The notes under the pieces: generated by a model
Databases searched by the model: none
The model's input: the letters and a program-made list of their open reading frames with translations, nothing else
Told to the model about the DNA's origin: nothing
Program-made: the position numbers and the translations under genes
NCBI RefSeq assembly: GCF_000208925.1
Contig: NW_001915030.1
Location: 1 to 35,581, forward strand
Origin: Entamoeba histolytica HM-1:IMSS
Lineage: Eukaryota; Evosea; Mastigamoebida; Endamoebidae
DNA: 35,581 bases
Direction of reading: 5' to 3'
Shown: one piece after another, positions 8,752-18,395 of the stretch
How positions within the stretch are numbered: position 1 is the stretch's first letter
Layout: the number at the start of each line of letters is the position of its first letter

Positions 8752-11573
8752 TCAATTATCAACACTCTGAGGAGATGTAATGATCTTTGTAGATTGGGTT
8801 CTATTAATATCAAAACTTTGTCTAGTTAAAGGAACTTCTTGTTGATTTGGTTCTCTAGAAAGATCTAAACTTTTTCTGAATATTTCTAAATCACCATCAC
8901 TGTCTGTGTTACATTTTTCTTCATTCATAATAAGTGGTGTTTCTGTTCTATCAAGATTGAGTGTTGTATTGTTCTTTAAACCTTCATGAATAGCAACAGA
9001 AATTTGGTGAAGATCATTACTGACTTGGTTTTTCAAATTATCTTCTGTGGACCGTTTGTCAAATTCCTCTCTTAACAAGTTAAGATGTCTTGACTCTTCA
9101 AACAAACAATATTTATAATCAATGCTTCTGAGATTTTTTTTAAGTAATGTATTTAAAGCAACTATCTCTCCCATAATTTTGTTAAGTAACTTCTTTAGAT
9201 CAAGAGCATTGAATTGTGAAGGACTAGTCACTGGAGCTGGAGTATTAAGTTGTTTATTTCTACTAAAAATAGTGAATTTTTGTGGGGTTGCAGAAACATT
9301 TTGTGCTGTTGATTTACTTTGTTCTAGAACTTGAAGATAATAAGCTACTCTATTTCTGACAATAATAGTTAATGCATTTCTTATATCAGTACATTGTGCT
9401 TTCATTAAGTCTTCAATTCCATCAAGAATTCTTCCAGAAATAATAACATTTGGTGAAAGGTAATGATGAAGATAAGGTGTTATTAATGAAAGTAATAATA
9501 ATGTTTGGTGAGTTGTTGTAAACATTGTTGCTCCAATGCGTTGAACAACTCCTTTTTGAATGAGTTCTTTTCCTAGTATCAATCTTCTCATAGAATTATT
9601 ATACAATATTAACATATCTTTTGCACTACTTAAAGCACATTCTCCTAACAAAGGAAATTTGATAATAATTTCTCTATATCTTTCCAATGTTGGTAATAAA
9701 ATGCTCATTGTATTTGTCATAAAGTAAGTTTCATTATTAATGACAATAATCTTTGTTTTACCTTGTTCATCTTTTTCTCCAAGAGAACATGTTAATGGTG
9801 GAATAATAATTTGTGTTACAATAGTATTAATAATTCTAAAAATCTCATCTTCTACTTCTATGATATTTAAATCATCAAAGTCAATGATTTTTTGAAGTTT
9901 ATTCATATTATTCTTGTGAAGATTATTAAAGAAACCATTTAAATAGATTTGATGAATACTTTCAAGAGAATTAAATTTCTTTTTATGAACAACATGAAGT
10001 GAATGTAAAAAGTCTTTTATCATATTACCAAACATAACAATTTCTTCTACAGAAACTCTTTCATAATTTCCTTTTTCTATGATTATTCTAGTTGTTTTTC
10101 TGATTGAATCTCTGACTACAGTCATCATTTTATTTACTTTATCAATTAAACTTTTTTGAGGAGTTTGATTTTGTTCTAATTCAAGTTGAATTGACATTTG
10201 AAAGATTACAACTAAACACCCAAGTCGAGTAATTTTATTCATTACATTCTTAACATATCCTTCAAATTCATTAAACGAAAGTTCTTTTAGTTTATCAACA
10301 TAGAATTTATATTCTTTTAAATTTCCATTTCCTTCATCAAACAAATTTACTAATGGTGATTATGTTTTATTATTTTATAAAAATTAAAGAATAGAATAAT
10401 AAAACAATGAAACAAAAGAAAACAAACATTGATATTTTGGGAATGTTTTGTATGGAAGACTAATAAATGCACGATAAATCATATTCTTTACATTCTCAAT
10501 AAGAAAATCTAATTTACCAATTTTTTCAAAACCAACTATAATGTCAGTAAATGTTTTTCTTTCTTGATCAAATTCATTCATCCAACTTTGTTCATTAAAT
10601 TCATATATTGTTGATGCTTGATAATTTATTTTATTTAATATTTCATAAATATCTTTCTTTTTCTCTATAATTTTATCTGTAATAATTTTTTTGGTTTCAT
10701 TTGCTTTAACAATAAGTTGTTGAGAACATTGGATAGTAGATAATTTATTTAATCCATTTAACGCACGATCAATCATATCAATAGCTTGAATTGGGTCAAT
10801 TTCAATTGTATTATTTGCGTCTTCGAGTAAATTAGAACATGAGTGAATTTGTTCTAACAAATGTTGAACACTACATAAATTTCTATATCGTAAGAATGAA
10901 AGAGATGATTTTGAAGTATATGATTCTAAAGTAGTTTTGATTTGATAGAAATAGGTAGTAATTTCTGTTAATTGGTCTGCAATATTTCTGTATTGAGTTT
11001 CAAGAGCATCAACTGTTGATAATGAATTTAATAATACATCTGATTGTTGCATTAATTCGGTGTATAAACTTTCATCTACAATTCTCAAAAATGTTTTAGA
11101 TTTGAGAGAAGCAGTAGGTAAATCTAATAAATTTGATTGTTTACGTTTAGCAAATTCTAAAACTGATTGAACACCAGCAAGATGATTTTTTTCAAAGTTT
11201 TGTTCAATTATAGCCTATGCTATGAATTATTTAACATTTATTAAAAACTACAAAAACAAACTTGTCCAAATTCTTTTGTTAACATTTCTTTAATTGCATC
11301 AACACGATATTCATCAATGTCATTTTCTTGCTCAATGTCTTGGAAAATAGTGAAGTCTTCAGATGTCTTTTGTGTTGTTGAACTTGGATTATAAAAAATA
11401 TCACTAGGAAGGTTTTGCAAAGCAGATAATTCAGAATTTATTTCTATTGAAGGGATTGAAGTGTAAGGAAGAGTTTGTTGTTTAATGACGACATGAGAAT
11501 TTTTTAATGAAGGAAGTAAGGCAGCTATTTTGTAAATACCTTTGAGCTTACAGTCTTCGTCAATTCTTATCAT
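8752..11573 (-). CDS. VPS54, GARP tethering complex subunit (three exons)
   Basis: Subunit of the Golgi-associated retrograde protein (GARP) tether, which receives endosome-derived vesicles at the trans-Golgi. Exons are 11573-11262, 11214-10428 and 10349-8752. Introns are 11261-11215 (47 bases) and 10427-10350 (78 bases), both GTTTGT...TAG; splicing keeps one frame of 898 residues, close to animal and yeast VPS54. The second exon contains the conserved coiled N-terminal region (YTELMQQSDVLLNSLSTVDA, then SSLSFLRYRNLCSVQ). The third carries the VPS54 C-terminal core with LILGKELIQKGVVQRIGA at about residue 623 and a long helical C-terminal part. The tail after about 820 is polar and probably disordered. 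The start at 11573 (MIRIDEDCKLKG) is chosen because upstream codons are hydrophobic, T-rich spacer downstream of UNC-50. Confidence 0.88.
10350..10427 (-). other. VPS54 intron 2
   Basis: 78 bases, GTTTGTTTTC donor and CATTAG acceptor, phase 1. It joins the frame reading TFPKYQ to the frame reading NLFDEGNGN. Confidence 0.85.
11215..11261 (-). other. VPS54 intron 1
   Basis: 47 bases, GTTTGTTTTTGTAG at the donor side and ATAG at the acceptor side, phase 0. It joins KEFGQ to AIIEQNFEKN. Confidence 0.85.
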
Positions 11574-11688
11574 AAAATAACTTAAAAAGTCCAGTATTTT
11601 CAAGATGAGAAAAAGACAAATCAAAATTGAGAGGATTGTTTCTTTTGTAAGAAGATAAAAAAGAAAGAGAAACAGACAAAACAATGAA

Positions 11689-12339
11689 TTAGAGAAGAAG
11701 AAGAGCAACATTTAAATTAAGGAAAGTAAATAAAATGAATAAAACACTTACTGCTAACATTGGAATAATATAAACTTTCTTTGGAAGATAAATAAATGGT
11801 AAAATTGCATATCCTAAATAAGTGATATAAATATAATAAATAATAGATAAACAAGTAATTATATTACTAAATAATGTTGCTGATAATGTTGGTTTAAAAA
11901 GAAAAGGTGATAATATAAATATAACAACATGTGATACTAATAAATAACAGAAATATGCATTAATATGAATGTCATAAGAATATCGTACAGTAAATGAATC
12001 CCCCGTTGTAAAAGAACTTTTACATAAATAGAACAGAATAACAGCTATTATAATACCAATAATCATTGGAATAATAACATCAAAAAGAATATAAGGAATA
12101 ATCCATCTGAGTGAAACAAATGTTATAGAGAAAATAAATGATAAAATAATATTAAATAAAGTTACAATTTTTGTAATTGCATGATCCCTTCTATTCCATT
12201 GTTGTGTTAAACTATGTTGATATTTACAACTTTCATATACATTTTGAGGATGTAATATAATATTAATTAAAAACCAATCATAATATTCAGTGTTTCTTCC
12301 AATATATTTATAATATAAATTTGTAATGAATTGTAACAT
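11689..12339 (-). CDS. UNC-50 family Golgi membrane protein
   Basis: Five- to six-pass membrane protein of the Golgi/inner-nuclear-membrane UNC-50 (yeast Gmh1) family, linked elsewhere to Arf-GEF function and receptor trafficking. 216 residues, single exon. Family marks: HPQNVYESCKY near residue 31, QQWNRRDHA near 47, the conserved SYDIHINAYFCYLL near 122, and YYIYITYLGYAILPFIYLP near 168. Hydrophobic segments alternate between these. It lies 115 bases upstream of VPS54 on the same strand and diverges from the EH-domain gene. Confident at family level. Confidence 0.9.
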   Translation of the reverse strand: MLQFITNLYYKYIGRNTEYYDWFLINIILHPQNVYESCKYQHSLTQQWNRRDHAITKIVTLFNIILSFIFSITFVSLRWIIPYILFDVIIPMIIGIIIAVILFYLCKSSFTTGDSFTVRYSYDIHINAYFCYLLVSHVVIFILSPFLFKPTLSATLFSNIITCLSIIYYIYITYLGYAILPFIYLPKKVYIIPMLAVSVLFILFTFLNLNVALLLL

Positions 12340-12450
12340 AGTCTTTATAATATACTTTTTAGATTCTTTGTTTTATGTTTTTTTTTTTCTAAAAATTTTA
12401 ATTGTTTTTGTTCTGAACTTTCCAATTCATTCCTTTTTAACTCTATATTA
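12340..12450. promoter_or_regulatory. Shared divergent promoter region (UNC-50 / EH-domain gene)
   Basis: Only 111 bases separate the two divergent start codons. On the plus strand a GAAC-like word (TTCTGAACTTT, about 12411-12421) is followed by an initiator-like CCAATTCATTCC and the ATG at 12451, matching the spacing of Entamoeba core promoters. A poly-T run sits in the middle. Confidence 0.5.
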
Positions 12451-14079
12451 ATGAACCATTTATTTACTCCATCTTTGGATGTTGATTTCTTATTTAAAAT
12501 TGCTGATTTTGATGGAGATGGTAAAATAGGTATGGATGATGCTCAACAATTCTTCCAATACACTCACCTCCCTCAAAACACATTGGCTATCATTTGGACA
12601 TTATCTGTTCCACCAAAAAAACCAATGGAAATACCTCAATTTGTGACTGCATTGAAATATGTTTCATTTGCACAAAAGGGAATTCAGGTTGATAAGACTT
12701 TATTAACAAACTCAACTCCACCCTATCCATCACCAAATATTCAATGTCCATTTCTCCTTAACTCATCAAAAATTAATCAAACACTTCAATCTTTTAATCA
12801 ATTTGTAACTCCAGATAATCCAAAAGTATCAAGTTTGTTTCTTTTCAGGAAATATAATACTTCATCGTTATTTTAATCTTCTTTCATCTCTTAAACATTA
12901 AGTTCATTTTATTTAGAAAATCAGTTATTTGAAATTGTTATTCAACTCAATGGTGTCATTAATATTGATGAACTTATGAAACTTTCTGATATAGATCGAG
13001 ACTCACAACTTAATATTATTGAATTTTTCATTGCTATGGCTTGTTTAAATCATTATATTCTATTTAAAAAATTACCAATTAAAATTCCCGTTTATTTCAT
13101 CAGTTTTCTTGTTTGTCTTCTCTTCTTTCTTTTTATATTCTTTCCTCATCTCATTTAGAAAAAAAAATTTGGTGCAACAGAAAATGATATATTTAAATCT
13201 TCACATCCTTTACCTTCTCGTCCAAAGTCTTTATCTCGTAGTGTCCCAACTCTTTATTTAGAAAGGAAGCAATCTCCAATAATTGAAATCTCTTCACCTA
13301 AATCAATACAAAAAACTACTCCTAATGATAAAATAAAACAACAACAATACATGTTACATCCAATTCCAAGTACAGGAACAATGTCTTATGACAATTTAAT
13401 CACTCCAGAATTACGTCATCGTGGTTCATTACCAATAAAAGTTCAATCAATAGCTTTACCTATTACTTCAACAACAATTTCTTCTCAAACAAAATCATTA
13501 AAAAAGAAGAAACTTTCTTCTTCAAATAGTGAGGTATTTACAAGTGATACTATTCAAGAAACTGTAAAACCATCTAGTTCAAATCGTTATTCAATGGCAT
13601 TTCTAAAATCTCCAATCACTTCTCCTCAAAATCTTCAGAGAAAATCCTTTCAATACTCAGTATCACCTTCATTGTCTCCACATAACAATGAACCATTATT
13701 AAAGTCAGATCTTATTTATCAATCATGTTCTGTGTCTCCATACTTATCAGATGAAGAATTAACTCCTTATCAAAAAAGTAGAAGACATTCAATATTAAAT
13801 ATTGATGACAACACATCTTTTCCTTCTTTTTCATTTTCATATGATTCAAGTCTTTCTATTGATTCAACACTTCAGTCTTTTGATATAAAAATGAAACCTC
13901 ATAGACTTTTAGACTTAGACAGTATCATATCATCTCTTTCTACACAAAAAGCAGAATTACTTGCTGAAATTACAGAACTTCAACAAGAAATTGATAAACT
14001 AACAACTGTACTTGAAAGTACTGAAGTGTTAGTTCAAGAGAATTCTTCACAACCAACTGAAGAATTAGAAGGTTATTAA
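12451..14079 (+). CDS. EH-domain endocytic adaptor protein (Eps15/Pan1-like, three exons)
   Basis: Predicted scaffold of clathrin-type endocytosis that binds NPF-type peptides through EH domains. Exons 12451-12832, 12917-13089 and 13159-14079 give 491 residues. EH domain 1 (about 8-85) has an EF-hand loop DFDGDGKIGMDD at 19-30 and the usual LPQNTLAIIWTLS. EH domain 2 has a loop DIDRDSQLNIIE at 152-163 followed by FFIAMACL. The last exon encodes a Ser/Pro/Thr-rich linker with many SP and TP sites and a coiled coil at about 437-475 (SSLSTQKAELLAEITELQQ), as in Eps15. Intron 1 is 12833-12916 (GTTTGT...TAG, phase 1). Intron 2 is 13090-13158 if GTTTAT is the donor, or 13111-13158 if the GTTTGT 21 bases later is used, adding seven residues (VYFISFL). 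Confidence 0.82.
12833..12916 (+). other. Intron 1 of the EH-domain gene
   Basis: 84 bases, GTTTGTTTCT donor and TTTTATTTAG acceptor. Removal restores the frame (phase 1) into the second EH domain. Confidence 0.85.
13090..13158 (+). other. Intron 2 of the EH-domain gene, donor ambiguous
   Basis: The acceptor TTTAG at 13154-13158 is clear. The donor is either GTTTAT at 13090 or the more typical GTTTGT at 13111. Both keep phase 0. Two isoforms differing by seven residues are possible. Confidence 0.65.
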
Positions 14080-14220
14080 TGTCTTTTCATACCAATTTTT
14101 GTCACTCACATTCTTTCTGTTGTTAATTTAATTATAGTTTAGTTATAGTTAGAATATGGTTATTAAAATAGAGAAAAATAAAAAGAAGGAACTAAGAAAT
14201 TGGTTATTTATTATAACGAA

Positions 14221-15750
14221 ATGATATCTTTTAGAGGGATTTGGATTATTCAAAGGAAACGTAGTGACTTTATCGATCGAGTTGAAACGTCAACATCACA
14301 AAGTGAATTTTATGATTATTCTGTTATCTTTTCAAAACAATTTCCAACAGTTAATCAAAGATTAAAAAGTTTACAACAAGAGAGATATAGTAATCTTCCA
14401 AAAGACAATGAGATGTGTGATTATCTTAAACAAGCTATTGAATTTTCTACACATATATCACATGAAGTTAAAACAGAAGATACAGTAATTATTTCTCCTG
14501 ATGCACCAATGATTTTTACACTTTCCTTTTTAGGAAAAGATCCAATTTCTTGTGTTTATTCAGTTAAAAACAATTCAACATTTTTTATTACTATTCCAGC
14601 TGTATTATCACCTTCAGAACAAAGACATTATATCAAACAAAAGAATATATTAATGGGAATAAGCTTTTTAGAAGGTATAGAAAAATTATGTGGAAAGTTT
14701 TTTGATAGTGAAAAGAAAAGAACAAAAGAAGAATACAATCAAGCATTAAATTATGAACTTGCAAGAAAATTACAAATATGTTGTCCATATGGTACTCCAA
14801 TAGAAAGTTTAGATAGTGAATGGATTAAATCATTAATTAAATTAGAAGATAAAACGAAAAAAACAAATAAAAATAATTCTAGTATTAATAGAAGATTTAA
14901 TATTTCAGAACTTTTATTATATTCTAACGAAGAAAATACTCAAGATGGAAATTTGTCTATCATTGGATTTAAAGGAGTTGTTCAAGCAGAATTAAATCTT
15001 CAAGGAGCACCTGAAATGTCATTAGGATTTTGTATTGGTAAAGAAGGAAATGTGAATTTAGATCAAGTTATACAAAATTTATCATTATATTATTCTGCTA
15101 TTCCAACTTCAACAATAGAAAATTTTGCTACTGACATTAAAATTTCTCCACCAAATTATCCATTTAATTTATGTTATTATAATGTTAATCCTGAATTATC
15201 TATATCTAATACTAAAACTATTCAACAATTATTTACTGCATCTTATATTATTGATTATGATCATTCTGTATTTAAAATTCAAATTATAATTGATGTCGAT
15301 CCAGTATTTACTAGACTTAAATATGATGTTGTTTCTATAGAAATTCCATTATATGGAGTTAAGTTAGATAGTATTACTAATTATTCACCAGCAAATCAAA
15401 TGTTTACTCAACCAGAAAAAATAAATGATCATTTACTTACTAAAATTATTAAATTTGATGAAAATAATAGAGCAATTATTGCATTCCAATTCACTGCTGA
15501 AATTAATGAAGAAGCTACTGAATATCTTCGAATAAGAAAACCTTCATTTATTTCTGATATGCAAAATATTTTTAAACCTCATATTATCATTAAAACAAAA
15601 TTACAATCATCATTATCTGGATTTAACATTGATACGAGAAAAATTACTGTCGTTGGAACTAAAACACCTTACCAATTCTCTATTCAACAAGAAACTGCTA
15701 TTGAAGCTGTTATCTTTGCTAGACATTTATATGGTGAAATTAATCAATAG
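14221..15750 (+). CDS. AP-5 adaptor complex mu subunit (mu5)
   Basis: Medium subunit of the late-endosomal AP-5 adaptor complex; 509 residues from the first ATG (MISFRGIWII). Recalled landmarks of human AP5M1 appear in order: a start like AVWLI, here GIWII; FSKQFPTVNQR at about 37-47, like FSRRYPTVEKR; a GISFLEGIEKL segment at about 146, like the GFEFLFGIQDF segment; CPYGT at 188-192, like CPFGT; and SPPNYPFNLCYY at 309-320, like the TPP...SFNLCFY segment. The C-terminal half is a beta-rich mu-homology domain. The YxxPhi pocket of mu2 is not evident, as in other mu5 proteins. A GAAC word (GGAACTAAG) lies just upstream. It follows the EH-domain gene on the same strand. An ordinary mu1-4 assignment fits less well. 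Confidence 0.82.
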   Translation: MISFRGIWIIQRKRSDFIDRVETSTSQSEFYDYSVIFSKQFPTVNQRLKSLQQERYSNLPKDNEMCDYLKQAIEFSTHISHEVKTEDTVIISPDAPMIFTLSFLGKDPISCVYSVKNNSTFFITIPAVLSPSEQRHYIKQKNILMGISFLEGIEKLCGKFFDSEKKRTKEEYNQALNYELARKLQICCPYGTPIESLDSEWIKSLIKLEDKTKKTNKNNSSINRRFNISELLLYSNEENTQDGNLSIIGFKGVVQAELNLQGAPEMSLGFCIGKEGNVNLDQVIQNLSLYYSAIPTSTIENFATDIKISPPNYPFNLCYYNVNPELSISNTKTIQQLFTASYIIDYDHSVFKIQIIIDVDPVFTRLKYDVVSIEIPLYGVKLDSITNYSPANQMFTQPEKINDHLLTKIIKFDENNRAIIAFQFTAEINEEATEYLRIRKPSFISDMQNIFKPHIIIKTKLQSSLSGFNIDTRKITVVGTKTPYQFSIQQETAIEAVIFARHLYGEINQ

Positions 15751-15855
15751 AGAAGAATATTATCTTTCTCTACATTTAATTTAATTTAAATCCATTCCTT
15801 TTTATTTTCTTCTTTTAAAAGAACTTTAAATTAAACATAAAAAAAAAAAAATCAA

Positions 15856-18267
15856 ATGAACCAAAACAATATTAAATCTCTATTAGAAAATGTTATTCAG
15901 TCAGTTGGTGGAAATGAAATTCATAATAACATCATTAAACAATTTTATCAACTTGTTGATCAAAATATAGAAAATAAATTAAATAGTTTAGTTAATGTTC
16001 CTTTAGACAATTTAGTATGTGAAACTAATAATGCTATCAATCATTTATTAAGTCCAATATTTCATTTTCTTCTTCCTTTTCTTACTTCAACAACAAAAGA
16101 ACCAGAAATGAAGTTTAATGATACTATTTTAACTTACTTAAAAAGATTTGATTTAATGAAAAATGAATTACCTGTTTTACCTTTACCCAAAAAAGAAAGT
16201 CTCAAAGAAGTTTTAGATCTTCTTGATGTAAGTAAAAGAATTGATGTTAATGGTGATAATATAGAAGAATGTAGTTTTGAGTTAATTTCTTTAATTGATA
16301 AAAAAATTTCTCTTCCATCTTGTAGAAATTTATTATATTTTAACCAAATTGAAATGGATGAAGATGACATTGTTATAGAAGGAACGAATAATTCTATTCC
16401 AATTCCTTATACTCTTTCTACTCAAACAAAAGATATTATTGAATTTACTAATGCTATCACTTTTGGATTATGTGGATCAAGTACAATAGATATTGATAAT
16501 CATTTGGAATTAGATCCTATTTCTGTTGGTAAATTCTTTGGTAAATGTCTTCGTGGGGGATTTATGCCACTTGAAAAAGATTTTCTTTTTAAAACATTAA
16601 CTATGCAAGACCAACGTATTGATGCTGCTGTTTTATTAGGATTAATCATTCAATTTAGATTAACAAATAATCCTATTATAGATGAAATTAGTCAAATTAT
16701 GCTTAACACTTCATCTATTGGATCTCCTTCATTAGAGAGTCAAAGTCTTGCATTAATTACATTGGCTTTTAATTCACAATCTAATCCTTCAAAAGATAAA
16801 GATAATATTATTCTTTCACATTTATGTTCTCCTTTACCAACAAATACTATTGGATTTCATCATATTTGGTCTTCATGTTTTGCACTTGGATGTCTTCATT
16901 TTACAAAAGGATTAGATTTTAATCAAATTGAAATAATGAAACGATTACTTTTTGGAACATATTGTTCTACATTACAACAATATTGTAATCCAATTCAATA
17001 TCAAGAAAGTTTCAATGAAAATTGTAATTACAATAATAGAGTTAGTACTTTAGTTGGAATACCTTCTTCTTGTATTTGTTTAAGTCTTTCTTATTTCAAT
17101 ACATATAATAAAGATATTATTCAATTACTTACTATTGATGAATCATTACAAGCAATAGCAAATTCAAGACCAGATGATATTTTTATACGAATTTTATCAA
17201 TTTGTCTAATTAAGTTTGATTCTATTTTACCTTCAGAAGAATGGATTTATTCAAATATTCCTCAAAACCTTAAAAGTAAAAAATTTTCTGTCTTTGAATT
17301 AATGAATGCAAAATTTGCTATTGTTTCTGCATGTTGTTATGCTATTTCATTAAGATATGCAGGTACATTAAGTAAACCAATAAAACAACTATTTATTCAT
17401 TTTTTAAATAAATTAACATCTAATTTAAACTGTGCAATATCAAGTAAAAACAAAGAAGCTCATTTAAATATTCCTCATTTCGATAGATATCAAAAAATTA
17501 TTCTTCTTTCTTTAAGTATTGTAATGGCAGGTTCACAAGACACAGAAGTAATGAATGTTATTAAATCAATTTATCCTATTGTTGATGAATATTTAACTTA
17601 TGGTTCTTATTCTATTTTATCTACTTGTATTGGTCTTATTAATGCAGGATTTGGTGAATATTCAATTGAACCATCAAATGAAAATATTCCATTATTAATT
17701 GCTTCTTTTTATCCCTTGTTTGAACCATTCTTTAATAATAATATAATTTATCCAAAATATCTTCAATATTTATCAGTTGCCACTTTAAAGAAAAGAATGT
17801 ATTATTCTTATAATTATACTACAAAACAATATGAAAAATGTGATGCAAATCTTATATTATCACTACCAGGTCAACAATTTTATTGTCAAGAATCAATTCC
17901 TATTCAATTACCTTCATTACTCCCTCCAATTCAATTTGTTTATGAAATTGTTCCAAATAATACATCATTTCTTTTTAGCTCTTTAAAAGTGAATGAAGAT
18001 GGTGAAAGAGTTCTTAGAGTTAAAGATGCTCCTCTTATTGATTATTATAATGACCTTCCTGACTTTTATTCTTCTAATTCAATCATTCAAAAAATGGAAC
18101 AATCTATCAAAAATACTTTAGACTGGATGACTTCTATCGCTAGAACAAATTATAGAACTCCAATTGATACTCAAATTGTTAAATTACTTATTTATGCTTT
18201 TCAAAATTCTAATGATATTAAAATGAAAATTATTGCAGAATCTGTTAATATTTTAATAAATGAATGA
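15856..18267 (+). CDS. Anaphase-promoting complex subunit 1 (APC1/Tsg24-like)
   Basis: Largest scaffold subunit of the APC/C ubiquitin ligase, which drives exit from mitosis. 803 residues, single exon. The middle and C-terminal parts carry proteasome/cyclosome-type helical repeats, for example AAVLLGLIIQFRLTNNP, then SLALITLAFNS, then SSCFALGCLHF. The most diagnostic part reads LLSLSIVMAGSQDTEVM, then YGSYSILSTCIGLINAGFG, then LLIASFYPLFE with YLQYLSVATLKKRMY, which mirrors the APC1 C-terminal region. Animal APC1 is about 1,900 residues, so this protein corresponds to the repeat-bearing half and lacks the N-terminal beta-propeller part. The ATG at 15856 follows a GAACTTTAAA promoter-like word and an A run. 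Confidence 0.8.
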   Translation: MNQNNIKSLLENVIQSVGGNEIHNNIIKQFYQLVDQNIENKLNSLVNVPLDNLVCETNNAINHLLSPIFHFLLPFLTSTTKEPEMKFNDTILTYLKRFDLMKNELPVLPLPKKESLKEVLDLLDVSKRIDVNGDNIEECSFELISLIDKKISLPSCRNLLYFNQIEMDEDDIVIEGTNNSIPIPYTLSTQTKDIIEFTNAITFGLCGSSTIDIDNHLELDPISVGKFFGKCLRGGFMPLEKDFLFKTLTMQDQRIDAAVLLGLIIQFRLTNNPIIDEISQIMLNTSSIGSPSLESQSLALITLAFNSQSNPSKDKDNIILSHLCSPLPTNTIGFHHIWSSCFALGCLHFTKGLDFNQIEIMKRLLFGTYCSTLQQYCNPIQYQESFNENCNYNNRVSTLVGIPSSCICLSLSYFNTYNKDIIQLLTIDESLQAIANSRPDDIFIRILSICLIKFDSILPSEEWIYSNIPQNLKSKKFSVFELMNAKFAIVSACCYAISLRYAGTLSKPIKQLFIHFLNKLTSNLNCAISSKNKEAHLNIPHFDRYQKIILLSLSIVMAGSQDTEVMNVIKSIYPIVDEYLTYGSYSILSTCIGLINAGFGEYSIEPSNENIPLLIASFYPLFEPFFNNNIIYPKYLQYLSVATLKKRMYYSYNYTTKQYEKCDANLILSLPGQQFYCQESIPIQLPSLLPPIQFVYEIVPNNTSFLFSSLKVNEDGERVLRVKDAPLIDYYNDLPDFYSSNSIIQKMEQSIKNTLDWMTSIARTNYRTPIDTQIVKLLIYAFQNSNDIKMKIIAESVNILINE

Positions 18268-18395
18268 TTTTTTGTTGTTTTTAAGTAAATTAAATATTTT
18301 AATTTGGACTATTGGAATTTATAAAAAATTAATTTTTTAGAAAAGAAAAAAATTAATACAAAATTCTGTAATTTTATTTTTAATTAAATATTCAA

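Noticed and set aside
14200..14220. Upstream TTG start for the AP-5 mu gene
   Set aside because: The ATG at 14221 gives a start matching the family N terminus; nuclear genes here use ATG.
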